From JBBRXZ01 sp038232415 (GTDB lineage Bacteria > Patescibacteriota > Saccharimonadia > Saccharimonadales > UBA4665): a DNA stretch of 20,928 bases. Numbering within the stretch: the first letter of the stretch is position 1; every line of letters starts with the position of its first letter. The position numbers were made by a program, and so were the translations under genes. The DNA is taken from positions 1 through 20,928 of the forward strand of contig JBBSHY010000017.1 of the NCBI GenBank assembly GCA_038232415.1, in the 5' to 3' direction. The notes below the pieces were generated by a model, which saw only the letters and a program-made list of their open reading frames with translations, had not been told where the DNA came from and did not search any database. This document shows, one piece after another, positions 7,227-14,663 of the stretch.

Positions 7227-8777
7227 ATGAACGCTTCTACTAATATAAAGGGAAATAAACGGGGGCGTAGTTTCTTGAGCGCGCATCCTAAGCTTAGCAT
7301 CGTATTTATTATTGCCAGTTGTATGCTTGGCGTCATAGCCATATCTTACTTCACGCTGATTCATCAGAGCCTGCGACTCGATGAAGCCCAAAGCATGTGG
7401 CAGACCAGCCACTCAATTGGCGATACCTTGCGAGTAGTTGCCCAGGACGTGCATGTGCCGCTGTATCATGTGTTACTGCACTTTTGGCAACTATACTTTG
7501 GTCACAGCGTCATTACCGTACGGCTACTCTCGCTCCTGTTCTTCTTACTTAATATCCCGCTGTTTTATATTCTAAGCCGGCAAATTTTGACACGAGGCTG
7601 GAGCTTATTTGCTACGGTTATCTTCAGTTTTCTGCCGTTTATGAATTGGTATGGCAACGAAGCCCGTATGTATACCTTATTAGCGTTCATGGCCACGTTG
7701 AGTCAGATTTATTTTTTACGTATTATTCAGCGTAAAAAAGGCTGGGCAGGGTATGGCATAACGGCGATAATTGGCGCCTATACCCACTACTTCTTTTCGT
7801 TTAATTTAGCGACTCAGGGCATTTTTTATCTCATAAATCGCAAAAAATTTGCGGCCGGCTCTTTTAAGCGCTTCGTGGTGGTTGCCCTCCTCGTTACCGC
7901 GGCCCTGGCTCCCTGGCTCATCTACTTCCATAGTTTAGGTTCAGGCCGAAACACCTCCCCCCAGCTTACCCGGCCCTCGACGGTCGACTTTTTTAACGCC
8001 TTTTCGCAGTTCTCCTTCGGTTTCCAGGATAATTACCTAAACACTATTCTCGTTTCGGGGTGGCCTCTGCTCGTACTGGTAGCTTTTTTTGCGATCAAGC
8101 GAGGCCAACGCTTAACACTGGAGGTCAGCTATATCATCACCGCCGGCTTCGTACCGGTTATCGTAGCCTACGCCTTGAGTTTTGTGGTTAATCCGTTTTT
8201 TCTAAGCCGTTATATGATCTCTTGTGTCGGACCGCTTGTCATTCTCATAGTATGGCTTATTAGCCATTATGGCCGCAAATTATCGGCCGCGGCCAGTGGA
8301 CTCATAATCGTAACCCTTATTTTGACTTCCCTGCAGCAAGTGATAAGCACCGCTACGCCAGTGAAAGAAGATTACCAAGCGGTGGCTGCTACGATAGCTC
8401 AGAATGCTCAGCCGCAGGATATAATCATAATTTCTGCGCCTTTTACTATCTACCCATTTGAATATTACTATACGGGCGACACCCGGATTGACACTCTGCC
8501 AATTTGGAATCGCCAAGCCGCCGGTGCCATCCCTGCTTTTAGCAATGCTACACTGCCCTCCCAGGTAAAACAAATTAATACGAATCACCGTTACGCTTAC
8601 TTAATCCTGAGTCAAGACCAAGGATACGAAAACGTGATTAAGCAATATTACCTGCATCATTTCAAAGAAATAGCACGTAAAACATATTCGCGCGATCTAT
8701 CGCTTTATGTATTTCAGGTTGGCTATAATACTGTGCCGTCATTAGACAGCGTAGGTGCTACCAGTAATACCCAGTAA
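7227..8777 (+). CDS. GT-C glycosyltransferase (PMT/ArnT-like, family 39/83 type)
   Basis: The 516-residue multi-span protein starts at ATG 7227, 10 bp after the synthase stop. After a basic N-terminus and first membrane helix it has LRLDEAQS (Asp52-Glu53), the acidic motif in the first external loop that binds the polyprenyl-phosphate sugar in PMT and ArnT families. HVPLYHVLLHFW and the NEARMYTLLAFMATLS loop match the same superfamily. Roughly ten membrane helices precede a C-terminal external domain of about 130 residues (380-510). Such enzymes move a sugar from a lipid carrier to a protein, lipid or glycan on the outer face. With a DPM1-like donor-making gene in the same operon it is probably the user of that donor. 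Acceptor and sugar are unknown. Confidence 0.82.
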   Translation: MNASTNIKGNKRGRSFLSAHPKLSIVFIIASCMLGVIAISYFTLIHQSLRLDEAQSMWQTSHSIGDTLRVVAQDVHVPLYHVLLHFWQLYFGHSVITVRLLSLLFFLLNIPLFYILSRQILTRGWSLFATVIFSFLPFMNWYGNEARMYTLLAFMATLSQIYFLRIIQRKKGWAGYGITAIIGAYTHYFFSFNLATQGIFYLINRKKFAAGSFKRFVVVALLVTAALAPWLIYFHSLGSGRNTSPQLTRPSTVDFFNAFSQFSFGFQDNYLNTILVSGWPLLVLVAFFAIKRGQRLTLEVSYIITAGFVPVIVAYALSFVVNPFFLSRYMISCVGPLVILIVWLISHYGRKLSAAASGLIIVTLILTSLQQVISTATPVKEDYQAVAATIAQNAQPQDIIIISAPFTIYPFEYYYTGDTRIDTLPIWNRQAAGAIPAFSNATLPSQVKQINTNHRYAYLILSQDQGYENVIKQYYLHHFKEIARKTYSRDLSLYVFQVGYNTVPSLDSVGATSNTQ

Positions 8778-8810
8778 TGTTTCTTAGACAGCATCAACAG
8801 CCTGCCCAAA

Positions 8811-9128
8811 TTATTGGAACGTAAAAGACAGTTGGGCAGCCTGGCCGGCTTGGGTAAAGGCGTCAGAAAGACTTGAGCTGACACCGACATTGGTTAAAGT
8901 TGTAGCTGAGCTGTCCAAGGTAAAATGTGTCAGGCCTTTAGCAATTGGTTTAACGTGTAAAACAGGCGCTACCAGGCCTCGGGCGAGAGTAACTCCGGAA
9001 TTCATATTAGCTAAGTGGTAGTGACCTAGTGTTAAAACCGATAATGTTAATAAACCCATTGTAATCATTACGATTGGTACGGCATGTTTATGGAGCTGCT
9101 TGCGCGAGGTACTCACTTCCATTGCCAT
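8811..9128 (-). CDS. small membrane-anchored protein of unknown function
   Basis: This 105-residue protein has one hydrophobic segment (about 16-36) and a Ser/Thr/Ala-rich C-terminal part with no Cys. I recognise no family. Its 5' end overlaps the 3' end of the zinc-ribbon gene by 16 bp, so the two are almost certainly co-transcribed and perhaps coupled. An AGGA sits 5 nt before the alternative ATG at 9122, which may be the real start (103 residues). The topology suggests a short cytoplasmic N-terminus and an outside C-terminal domain. It ends 33 bp from the convergent GT-C gene. Confidence 0.6.
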   Translation of the reverse strand: MAMEVSTSRKQLHKHAVPIVMITMGLLTLSVLTLGHYHLANMNSGVTLARGLVAPVLHVKPIAKGLTHFTLDSSATTLTNVGVSSSLSDAFTQAGQAAQLSFTFQ

Positions 9129-9997
9129 CCTGATTCTAAAATGTTCAACTCAGCAGCCTTGCCATTAGTAGCGTGGACAAGGATAAAAACGTTACTGGTA
9201 TTACCTGCTTTGCGCAGAACAGCAGCTTCGACAACAGCAACACCTTGGGCTTTATTGTATGCATTGACCATATAGGCCGGGCTGCCGGCGAATGATGCCG
9301 TTCGCTCCGAGATAATTCTAAAATCAGGCAAACTGTTTTTAACATCCTTATCCAGAGCCTGTTTGGCAACTCCGGTAAATGCGTTAGTATCTACGCTGGA
9401 TTTATTAACATAAATTTTGTAGGCATCGGTTGATACGCTAATCTCCGGTCCATTGAAGGCCTGCATGTCACAACTTTCAGAATTGTTACTAACATTAAGC
9501 TTGTCTATAAAACCTACTGAATAACAGGGTGTGGATAGATCAGACGTCAGAACCAAAGGAGTAGTACTCTTGGCTGGTTTTTGAGAAGAATTTTGACCTG
9601 AGCCAGGATTTTGTTTAATGGCGTAAGTCCAGGCAGCCAGACCAGCCAGTATAGCCACACTCGACAAGGCAAGCCCGGCTGTACTGAGACTCCTTTTGGT
9701 GCTGGAGCGCGACATAGTGCCCATGACAATGCCAGAGACACCCAAAATCAACCCGACCACCGCCATAAACAGAGAGCCTACTATACCGGTGATACCAAAT
9801 AGCAATGCCAATAATGCTTTAACTTCGCCAGGCTGCTGACCCGTCGTGGTAAAGGCGTAGCCTGGCACATTATCCGTAAGCCGGCCAATTCCAGCGGCCG
9901 CAAGAGGCCTGCTCTGCCCTGCCTGCAATGATTGGCCGCAGTTACCGCAAAAAGCCGCGCCGGCTTCAGTTATTTGTTTACAATTTGAGCAAGTCAT
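9113..9997 (-). CDS. zinc-ribbon membrane protein with DUF4190-like segment and extracytoplasmic domain
   Basis: The 294-residue protein begins with a zinc ribbon (CSNCK ... CGNCG, Cys3/Cys6 and Cys17/Cys20). A DUF4190-like pair of Gly/Ala-rich membrane helices follows (about 58-120, with LILGVSGIVMGTMSRS). An external domain of about 165 residues contains two Cys (CYSVGF and ESCDM) and could fold like the single-domain lipoprotein-like modules seen after such anchors. The zinc ribbon should be cytoplasmic. I know of no defined reaction; it may be a membrane sensor or scaffold. It lies 40 bp downstream of the PrsW-like gene, which carries a zinc ribbon of its own, and it overlaps the next small gene. 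Confidence 0.7.
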   Translation of the reverse strand: MTCSNCKQITEAGAAFCGNCGQSLQAGQSRPLAAAGIGRLTDNVPGYAFTTTGQQPGEVKALLALLFGITGIVGSLFMAVVGLILGVSGIVMGTMSRSSTKRSLSTAGLALSSVAILAGLAAWTYAIKQNPGSGQNSSQKPAKSTTPLVLTSDLSTPCYSVGFIDKLNVSNNSESCDMQAFNGPEISVSTDAYKIYVNKSSVDTNAFTGVAKQALDKDVKNSLPDFRIISERTASFAGSPAYMVNAYNKAQGVAVVEAAVLRKAGNTSNVFILVHATNGKAAELNILESGWQWK

Positions 9998-10037
9998 TAT
10001 TTAGCGTAATCTCTCTTTTTTGGAGCTTAGTGTTAAT

Positions 10038-10805
10038 TTAAGCATTATTACCGCAGTGCGTGCAATAAAGATGATGGTGAAAATTTGCAAAACCACACGA
10101 ACGACAAAACGTATTGCGGCCAACCACACTAAGGCCCTTGTTTTGATCCTGCCCATTGGCTAACAAAAACAATACGAATAATCCGGAGCTTATGCACAGT
10201 GTGATCAGTAAAGAACCGGCGGCATACACTCCTGAGCCAGATAGTAAGCCGAAATCATAAAAACCATGCAGTATCATAACAATGGCAAGTGGTATGCAGA
10301 CACCAAAGGGTGATTTACGGGCAATCTTGCGTTTAGCCAGAAAGTACCCGACCATAGCGGTTGTGGCGGCATGGAATAAAGGCGTCAGGAATATACGGAC
10401 CATACCGGCCTTGGAACCAAACTGGAGCGTATAGAGAATATTTTCCGACAAGCCAAAGCCCAGGCCGGCCAAGGCGAAATAAATAACACCGTCAGTGTGT
10501 TCATTAAAATACCGCTTTTTAAAGATTAGAAGGGCCAGCGGCACAAACTTGCAGGCTTCTTCAATAATGCCCACAGCTAGGGTTGCAACTAGCAATGTAA
10601 CGCGGGGAGTCCCAGGCATTAGATTGGCCGGTGAAAGCATTAAGCCCTCCAGAAAGCCGGCAAACAGGCCGCCTGCTAAGCCCAATGCGGACGCCACCCA
10701 AAGCATAGATATGGGCTCTTTTTCACCGTGGTCGTTAGATATTAAAAACCAGGCCAGGCCTACGGCAAAGCCTATAAAAATTAGTAATAGAATAAACACT
10801 AACAT
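10038..10805 (-). CDS. PrsW-family intramembrane protease with C-terminal zinc ribbon
   Basis: The 255-residue protein has about seven membrane helices. Motifs of the PrsW family (related to CPBP/Abi proteases) are present: IEEACKF with Glu82-Glu83, GFGLSENILY with Glu121-Asn122, HAATTAMVGYFLAKRK with His145, and LHGFYDF with His180 and Asp184. These are the presumed catalytic or metal-binding residues in the membrane. PrsW of Bacillus cleaves an anti-sigma factor. Here a zinc ribbon (FCRSCGFANF ... CTHCG) is added at the C-terminus and probably lies in the cytosol. No anti-sigma or sigma gene is nearby. It is the first gene of a three-gene leftward set, and the co-transcribed zinc-ribbon protein is a possible partner or substrate. 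Confidence 0.87.
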   Translation of the reverse strand: MLVFILLLIFIGFAVGLAWFLISNDHGEKEPISMLWVASALGLAGGLFAGFLEGLMLSPANLMPGTPRVTLLVATLAVGIIEEACKFVPLALLIFKKRYFNEHTDGVIYFALAGLGFGLSENILYTLQFGSKAGMVRIFLTPLFHAATTAMVGYFLAKRKIARKSPFGVCIPLAIVMILHGFYDFGLLSGSGVYAAGSLLITLCISSGLFVLFLLANGQDQNKGLSVVGRNTFCRSCGFANFHHHLYCTHCGNNA

Positions 10806-10855
10806 ATAGAAGGTTTTTATTTTTTAGTACCGCTATAGTATACACTAAATTGCGT

Positions 10856-10932
10856 GCCCTGGTAGCTCAGCTGGATAGAGCAGAGGACTTCTAAGCCTAA
10901 GGTCGTAGGTTCGAATCCTACCCGGGGCACCA
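10856..10932 (+). tRNA. tRNA-Arg(UCU)
   Basis: The acceptor GCCCTGG (10856-10862) pairs with CCGGGGC (10922-10928) with one G-U pair; the discriminator is A10929 and CCA is encoded at 10930-10932. The D arm is GCTC/GAGC and the T arm GTAGG-TTCGAAT-CCTAC. The anticodon loop CTTCTAA gives UCU (arginine, AGA/AGG). The anticodon stem GAGGA/GCCTA has only three Watson-Crick pairs, with purine-purine mismatches at both ends (27-43 and 31-39). Confidence 0.93.
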
Positions 10933-10998
10933 AAGCATAAACGCTATAAGTACCTAGTTATAGTTTATTTATGCCTATTTTTATCCTATAGTACTCGT

Positions 10999-11622
10999 AT
11001 GAGACTAACATCAAAAAAGGAACTCCCTGCATATATTTATATCCTGATATTAACCTTATTTGCTATTGCTATCTTTGCATATTGGGGTCGAAACGATCAG
11101 GCCGAATTCATCACCGAGATAGGCGGCATAATGATTGCCGTACCTTTGAGCGTCGCGTTTTATAGCTTAGCTAGTTTCTTCAGGAAAAAGGGGGTATCAC
11201 TACCCTCAGGGCTATTAGGTAAATATATATCCAATTATAGTTGGGTGGTTCCGATTGGAATTTTTCTGATCTGCGCGTTTTATATTTTCCCACATACAAA
11301 GCATTTATTATTAAACGATTATGGGATATCCGAACCAGCATATGTTACTGACCACTATTTCACCTATGGAGTAGCTCCGATAGGCTTTAATTTTCTTTTT
11401 GCAGGATCACAAAAAACAGACGAGTTTAGTGCGACGACTGAAGTAGTAAAATATAGAACCATGAATAGTCATAGAGAGGGAACCATTGACTTTCCATATA
11501 ACGCATATGCCCAGACTAGCGAATCCCTCCTAAATAAGCGTATTCGTCAGAACAAAACGATACAAATAAAATACCTTCGATTTTTAACTTTCATTGCGGA
11601 ACCTGCTATGAAAACCAATTAA
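10999..11622 (+). CDS. membrane protein of unknown function
   Basis: I recognise no family in this 207-residue protein. It has three predicted membrane helices (about 11-28, 41-61 and 82-98) and then a C-terminal portion of about 100 residues that starts with an aromatic-rich stretch (DHYFTYGVAPIGFNFLF) and is otherwise soluble and basic. The start at ATG 10999 has no SD. It follows tRNA-Arg by 66 bp and may share its transcript. Base composition and codon use look more AT-rich than in the carbohydrate locus, as for the next two genes, which suggests either a recently acquired or a fast-evolving segment. Confidence 0.6.
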   Translation: MRLTSKKELPAYIYILILTLFAIAIFAYWGRNDQAEFITEIGGIMIAVPLSVAFYSLASFFRKKGVSLPSGLLGKYISNYSWVVPIGIFLICAFYIFPHTKHLLLNDYGISEPAYVTDHYFTYGVAPIGFNFLFAGSQKTDEFSATTEVVKYRTMNSHREGTIDFPYNAYAQTSESLLNKRIRQNKTIQIKYLRFLTFIAEPAMKTN

Positions 11623-11751
11623 AGCACACTTAATGTATGCCGCATATTTGCTAGGATATTACCACTAAAATGGTTCTAACCTCAGACATCACGAGGCATC
11701 AAAACCATAAACATTTTTGTGTTATTTTCTTCCTAGAGATAAACTTAGTTA

Positions 11752-12303
11752 ATGCCTACCCCGCCCACGACCACTACTCCAAATTACTTAAAAAGACTTA
11801 CCATAGCCATTATTCTAAGTGCTCCGCTTATCCCCTTTTTATTACAATCACCAATAAAATTAAGCGAGTCTATTACTTCAAAAGATCTACTAATGGCGGC
11901 ACCTCTAGCGCTAGATTTTTTATGCCTAAGGTTTCTTTACATTTTCACTAAAAATAGCAGAGGGTCACTGTCCAATGAGGAGCAAAAGGCTGCTGGAATA
12001 CTTATTATTGGCGTTTTTATACTGTTTGGCGTCCTTCAGATCTTTTCACTCACCGATCCATCACTCAATACAAATACAAGGATAGCCGCAATAATAATCC
12101 TTTTATCCGCATTTGTTAGCTCCTGGATTAACTTTATGCGCGTACGTCACGCTGCTAACATAGCCGGTACAATTAACAAGCGGATGATATTTGGCTATAT
12201 GATACCTGGATTGATAGCTTGTCTATCACTTTTAGTAAGCCGGGGTATTAACCCATTGATAGCATTTTATTTATTAAAGAACTTCATAAGCATTCTCTTA
12301 TAA
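11752..12303 (+). CDS. membrane protein of unknown function
   Basis: The 183-residue protein has a Thr/Pro-rich N-terminus (MPTPPTTTTPNY) and about five hydrophobic helices (roughly 18-34, 44-62, 84-102, 108-126 and 148-168). I recognise no domain. There is no clear SD at ATG 11752. A 93-residue frame overlapping it (11670-11951, another phase) is less likely because it lacks membrane character and runs across the gap. The gene sits alone, 129 bp after the preceding orphan gene and 49 bp before the pilin-like gene. Confidence 0.55.
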   Translation: MPTPPTTTTPNYLKRLTIAIILSAPLIPFLLQSPIKLSESITSKDLLMAAPLALDFLCLRFLYIFTKNSRGSLSNEEQKAAGILIIGVFILFGVLQIFSLTDPSLNTNTRIAAIIILLSAFVSSWINFMRVRHAANIAGTINKRMIFGYMIPGLIACLSLLVSRGINPLIAFYLLKNFISILL

Positions 12304-12352
12304 TTATTGCTGAATCAGAACCGAATACGTTATACCCTGCTACTATAATCTA

Positions 12353-12823
12353 ATGAGCAAAATCATAAAAATTATAGCTATTATATTTGTTCCGATTATT
12401 GCCATTCTTGTTTTGGGAATTATTTTCGTAAATACATGGTCAAATAAGCAGACTTATAATCCTAACAGTCAAGTAAATCAGGCATTAAGAGATCAGGCAG
12501 CAGGTACTCAGCGAAAAAATAGCGTCGGAACAATAGCTGGTGATGCACAAGATTACCGTGCGAAAAATGGCAAATATCCTACAAATGAGACAGTCAATTC
12601 TTCAACGTTCCAGTCTGAGTATAACTTAGCCGCCCCTTTTACTCAGGATCCGCATGGAACTACACCGGTAATCGGGATATCCCCCTCAAAAAATACATAT
12701 TCCTACAGCCCTACTGCTTCTGACGGTTCTATGTGCAATAACGTAGACAAAACATGCTTAAAATTCAAGGTCGTAGCAATAATGAACAATGGCTCTCAGT
12801 ACTCCCTTACCGAAAGTCAATAA
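12353..12823 (+). CDS. pilin-like anchored extracytoplasmic protein without a prepilin signal
   Basis: This 156-residue protein has one hydrophobic helix (about 4-27) and an external domain resembling the globular head of type IV pilins and pseudopilins: RKNSVGTIAGDAQDYRAKNGKYP (54-76) is the usual start of such a head, and a C-terminal pair, Cys128/Cys135, frames a short loop as in a pilin D-loop. However, the N-terminus MSKIIKIIAIIFV lacks the GFTLIE-type prepilin peptidase site and Glu5. It may be a minor pilin-like surface protein held by its uncleaved helix. No pil genes are nearby. The resemblance is by eye only. Confidence 0.55.
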   Translation: MSKIIKIIAIIFVPIIAILVLGIIFVNTWSNKQTYNPNSQVNQALRDQAAGTQRKNSVGTIAGDAQDYRAKNGKYPTNETVNSSTFQSEYNLAAPFTQDPHGTTPVIGISPSKNTYSYSPTASDGSMCNNVDKTCLKFKVVAIMNNGSQYSLTESQ

Positions 12824-12949
12824 TTTGATTGTTAGTCGCTTTTGTTACTAATGTAGCTTTATTTACAGGCGAAATTATTTCACTAATGCTATACTTGGTC
12901 TGTTGACGAAAGCATTATTACAATAACTATTAATTTAAGGAGCCTGAAT

Positions 12950-13345
12950 ATGGTACAGCGTACAGAACAAGTCAAAGAGGTCAGCCCGAGCGGCCGGGTA
13001 GCCCGAACGACAGAAACCGTCGAAGATACCAGTAGAGATAAGGTGCATGGCCAAACTGTTGCCGAACGGGTCGTTTGGTATATTGCCGGTGTTTTACTAG
13101 TGTTACTCGCCTTCCGTTTTGTCCTAACACTTCTGGGAGCCAACCAAGCAAATGGTTTCGCTAACTTTATATACAGTACGAGCCATCCCTTTGTGGCTCC
13201 ATTCTTTGGTTTGTTCGGTTATAACCTTAGTTATGGTGTTTCACGTTTCGAGACCTTTACGCTGGTTGCTATGGCCGTATACGCCTTAGTAGCTTGGGGA
13301 ATAGCCAAGCTCCTGACCATCAACCGTCCTGACACTACTGCCTAG
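12950..13345 (+). CDS. YggT-family membrane protein
   Basis: The 131-residue protein starts at ATG 12950 after a good SD (AAGGAG, 12937-12942). A charged N-terminal tail of about 40 residues (Arg/Glu/Thr-rich) precedes two membrane helices (about 43-62 and 102-124). Between them the stretch RFVLTLLGANQANGFANFIYSTSHPFV with the following PFFGLFGY matches the YggT pattern, in which a conserved loop runs into the Pro-Phe motif. The cellular role of YggT proteins is poorly known, with links to cell division or ion stress in other bacteria. The next gene begins 37 bp later and could be in the same transcript. Confidence 0.75.
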   Translation: MVQRTEQVKEVSPSGRVARTTETVEDTSRDKVHGQTVAERVVWYIAGVLLVLLAFRFVLTLLGANQANGFANFIYSTSHPFVAPFFGLFGYNLSYGVSRFETFTLVAMAVYALVAWGIAKLLTINRPDTTA

Positions 13346-13382
13346 CACCACAAAAAAGATTCCATAGTATAGTAATCGTATT

Positions 13383-13859
13383 ATGTTTCTTATTTTAGTC
13401 CTATTAATAACTGCCCTAACAGCGCTTATTCCTCTCTTAGCCCAAAAAGCTAATCAGCGGTTCACTAATATAAAGCTTCATGAGTCTTATTCTTGGTTAC
13501 CGGTTGTGGCAGGCCTACTATTTTTCACAGCTTTTTTGATTCCGGATATACATATTTCCAACGAAACCAGTACCTTTCAGCAACATTTTGTTGGAGGAGG
13601 CATCTATACGGCATGCTTGTATGTATATTTTAAGAAGCTGTTCGGGTGGCGTCTGCCATTGGTAAGAGCCTTGCTGGTACTGTTTGCCTGGACGTCTGCC
13701 ATTGGAGTAGCTAATGAATTGCTTGAATTTACGCTTACCAAACTACACTTAGCACACATTGGCACCGGCGACACAGACTGGGACCTGCTAGCAAATACTA
13801 TTGGCGCACTTTTTGGCTACGCTCTGCTATGCATTTTCAAGATTGAATCAAGAGATTAA
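13383..13859 (+). CDS. YjdF/VanZ-like membrane protein
   Basis: The 158-residue protein has about five membrane helices. Its C-terminal signature, ANELLEFTLTKL followed by GTGDTDWDLLANTIGALFGY, resembles DUF2238 (YjdF) and VanZ-like membrane proteins, where an acidic residue ahead of a D-x-x-x-N-x-x-G helix is conserved. Function is unknown. There is no SD before ATG 13383. The nearest neighbours are the YggT-like gene upstream and a one-domain asparaginase homologue downstream. Confidence 0.55.
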   Translation: MFLILVLLITALTALIPLLAQKANQRFTNIKLHESYSWLPVVAGLLFFTAFLIPDIHISNETSTFQQHFVGGGIYTACLYVYFKKLFGWRLPLVRALLVLFAWTSAIGVANELLEFTLTKLHLAHIGTGDTDWDLLANTIGALFGYALLCIFKIESRD

Positions 13860-13930
13860 AGCCTTTTTACGACGCCGCATAGGGATCGATAAAGTAGTGT
13901 TTTTAACCCCTCCTTTGATATAGTGAACTG

Positions 13931-14422
13931 ATGCACATACTTTTCATTCAAACTGGCGGGTCCATCGATAAAAACTATCCTAAATTGACTAAGGGCTACG
14001 CCTTTGAAATTACTGACCCGGCAGTTAACGCTATTCTAGAAAGAGTTAAACCTTCTTTTACTTTTGAAGTTACCCAATTGTTAAAAAAGGATAGCCAGGA
14101 TATAACGGAATCCGACAGGGAGTTGTTGGCCGCCACTATTCAAAAATCAAAACATGACAAAATTATCATTACCCATGGTACCGATACAATGATTACGTCC
14201 GCAGCATATTTAGCCAAAAGTTCTGCTGATAAAACAATAATTTTAACAGGATCCGTACGGCCCGAAAGGTTTAAAGATACTGATGCTGATTTTAATGTTG
14301 GTACTGCTGTTGGGGCGGTGGGCTCACTGCCGTATGGGGTATACATTGCTATGCATGGCAGAGTACTCCTCTACGATAAATCTATAAGAGAGTTAAGGTC
14401 TGGTCGGTTCGTCGAGAAATAA
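13931..14422 (+). CDS. single-domain asparaginase-like protein
   Basis: The 163-residue protein matches only the N-terminal domain of the asparaginase/GatD family, which is usually about 320-340 residues. Visible are QTGGSI (residues 7-12, where the usual nucleophile Thr is Ser11), the DSQDIT substrate loop (54-59), ITHGTDTM with Thr84 and Asp85, and LTGSVRP. The frame stops normally after SGRFVEK, so it is a compact gene, not a visible frameshift; no remnant of a C-terminal domain follows. Full asparaginases need a residue from the C-terminal domain of a partner subunit, so activity here is uncertain. It could have another amidohydrolase or binding role. The start is ATG 13931; no SD is evident. 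Confidence 0.8.
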   Translation: MHILFIQTGGSIDKNYPKLTKGYAFEITDPAVNAILERVKPSFTFEVTQLLKKDSQDITESDRELLAATIQKSKHDKIIITHGTDTMITSAAYLAKSSADKTIILTGSVRPERFKDTDADFNVGTAVGAVGSLPYGVYIAMHGRVLLYDKSIRELRSGRFVEK

Positions 14423-14454
14423 TGCTAAGCTAGGCAAAACTTTCTTTCCGAATT

Positions 14455-14483
14455 TTGGTTTTATGGGTTTAACGCTGTATAAT
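14455..14483 (+). promoter_or_regulatory. sigma70-type promoter of tRNA-His
   Basis: TTGGTT (14455-14460), a 17-bp spacer and a perfect TATAAT (14478-14483). The -10 and the following ten bases are identical to those at tRNA-Gly. Confidence 0.65.
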
Positions 14484-14515
14484 CACCTCTGTTCTGGGAG
14501 CACAGAAATGTACGT

Positions 14516-14593
14516 GGCGGGTGTAGCTCAGCTGGTTAGAGCGTCTGGTTGTGGTCCAGAAGGCCGAGGGTTCAAGTCCCTTCACTCGCCCCA
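14516..14593 (+). tRNA. tRNA-His(GUG)
   Basis: The acceptor GCGGGTG (14517-14523) pairs with CACTCGC (14583-14589). The histidine-specific extra G at 14516 faces C14590, and CCA is encoded at 14591-14593. The anticodon stem TCTGG/CCAGA encloses TTGTGGT, anticodon GUG. The T arm is GAGGG-TTCAAGT-CCCTT. A G-1:C73 pair is the standard identity element for histidyl-tRNA synthetase. Confidence 0.97.
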
Positions 14594-14615
14594 AAACATC
14601 CCAGTGAGATGTTTT
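14593..14615 (+). terminator. hairpin directly after tRNA-His
   Basis: AAAACATC (14593-14600) and GATGTTTT (14608-14615) pair over 8 bp around a 7-nt loop. The T run lies inside the 3' arm, so this may be a weak terminator or a processing hairpin for tRNA-His. Confidence 0.4.
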
Positions 14616-14663
14616 GTAGACACGAGCGAAGCGTCTCGTAAACTGGCGAAGTTCAGAAAAGTG

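Noticed and set aside
11670..11951. A 93-residue forward frame overlapping the 183-residue membrane protein
   Set aside because: Its composition (His/Tyr/Lys-rich, no domain or membrane pattern) is typical of a shadow frame, and the overlapping frame has regular hydrophobic helices.
10933..12823. Integrated mobile element next to tRNA-Arg
   Set aside because: No integrase, transposase, attachment-site duplication or terminal repeat is visible; only orphan genes and AT-rich bases remain as hints.
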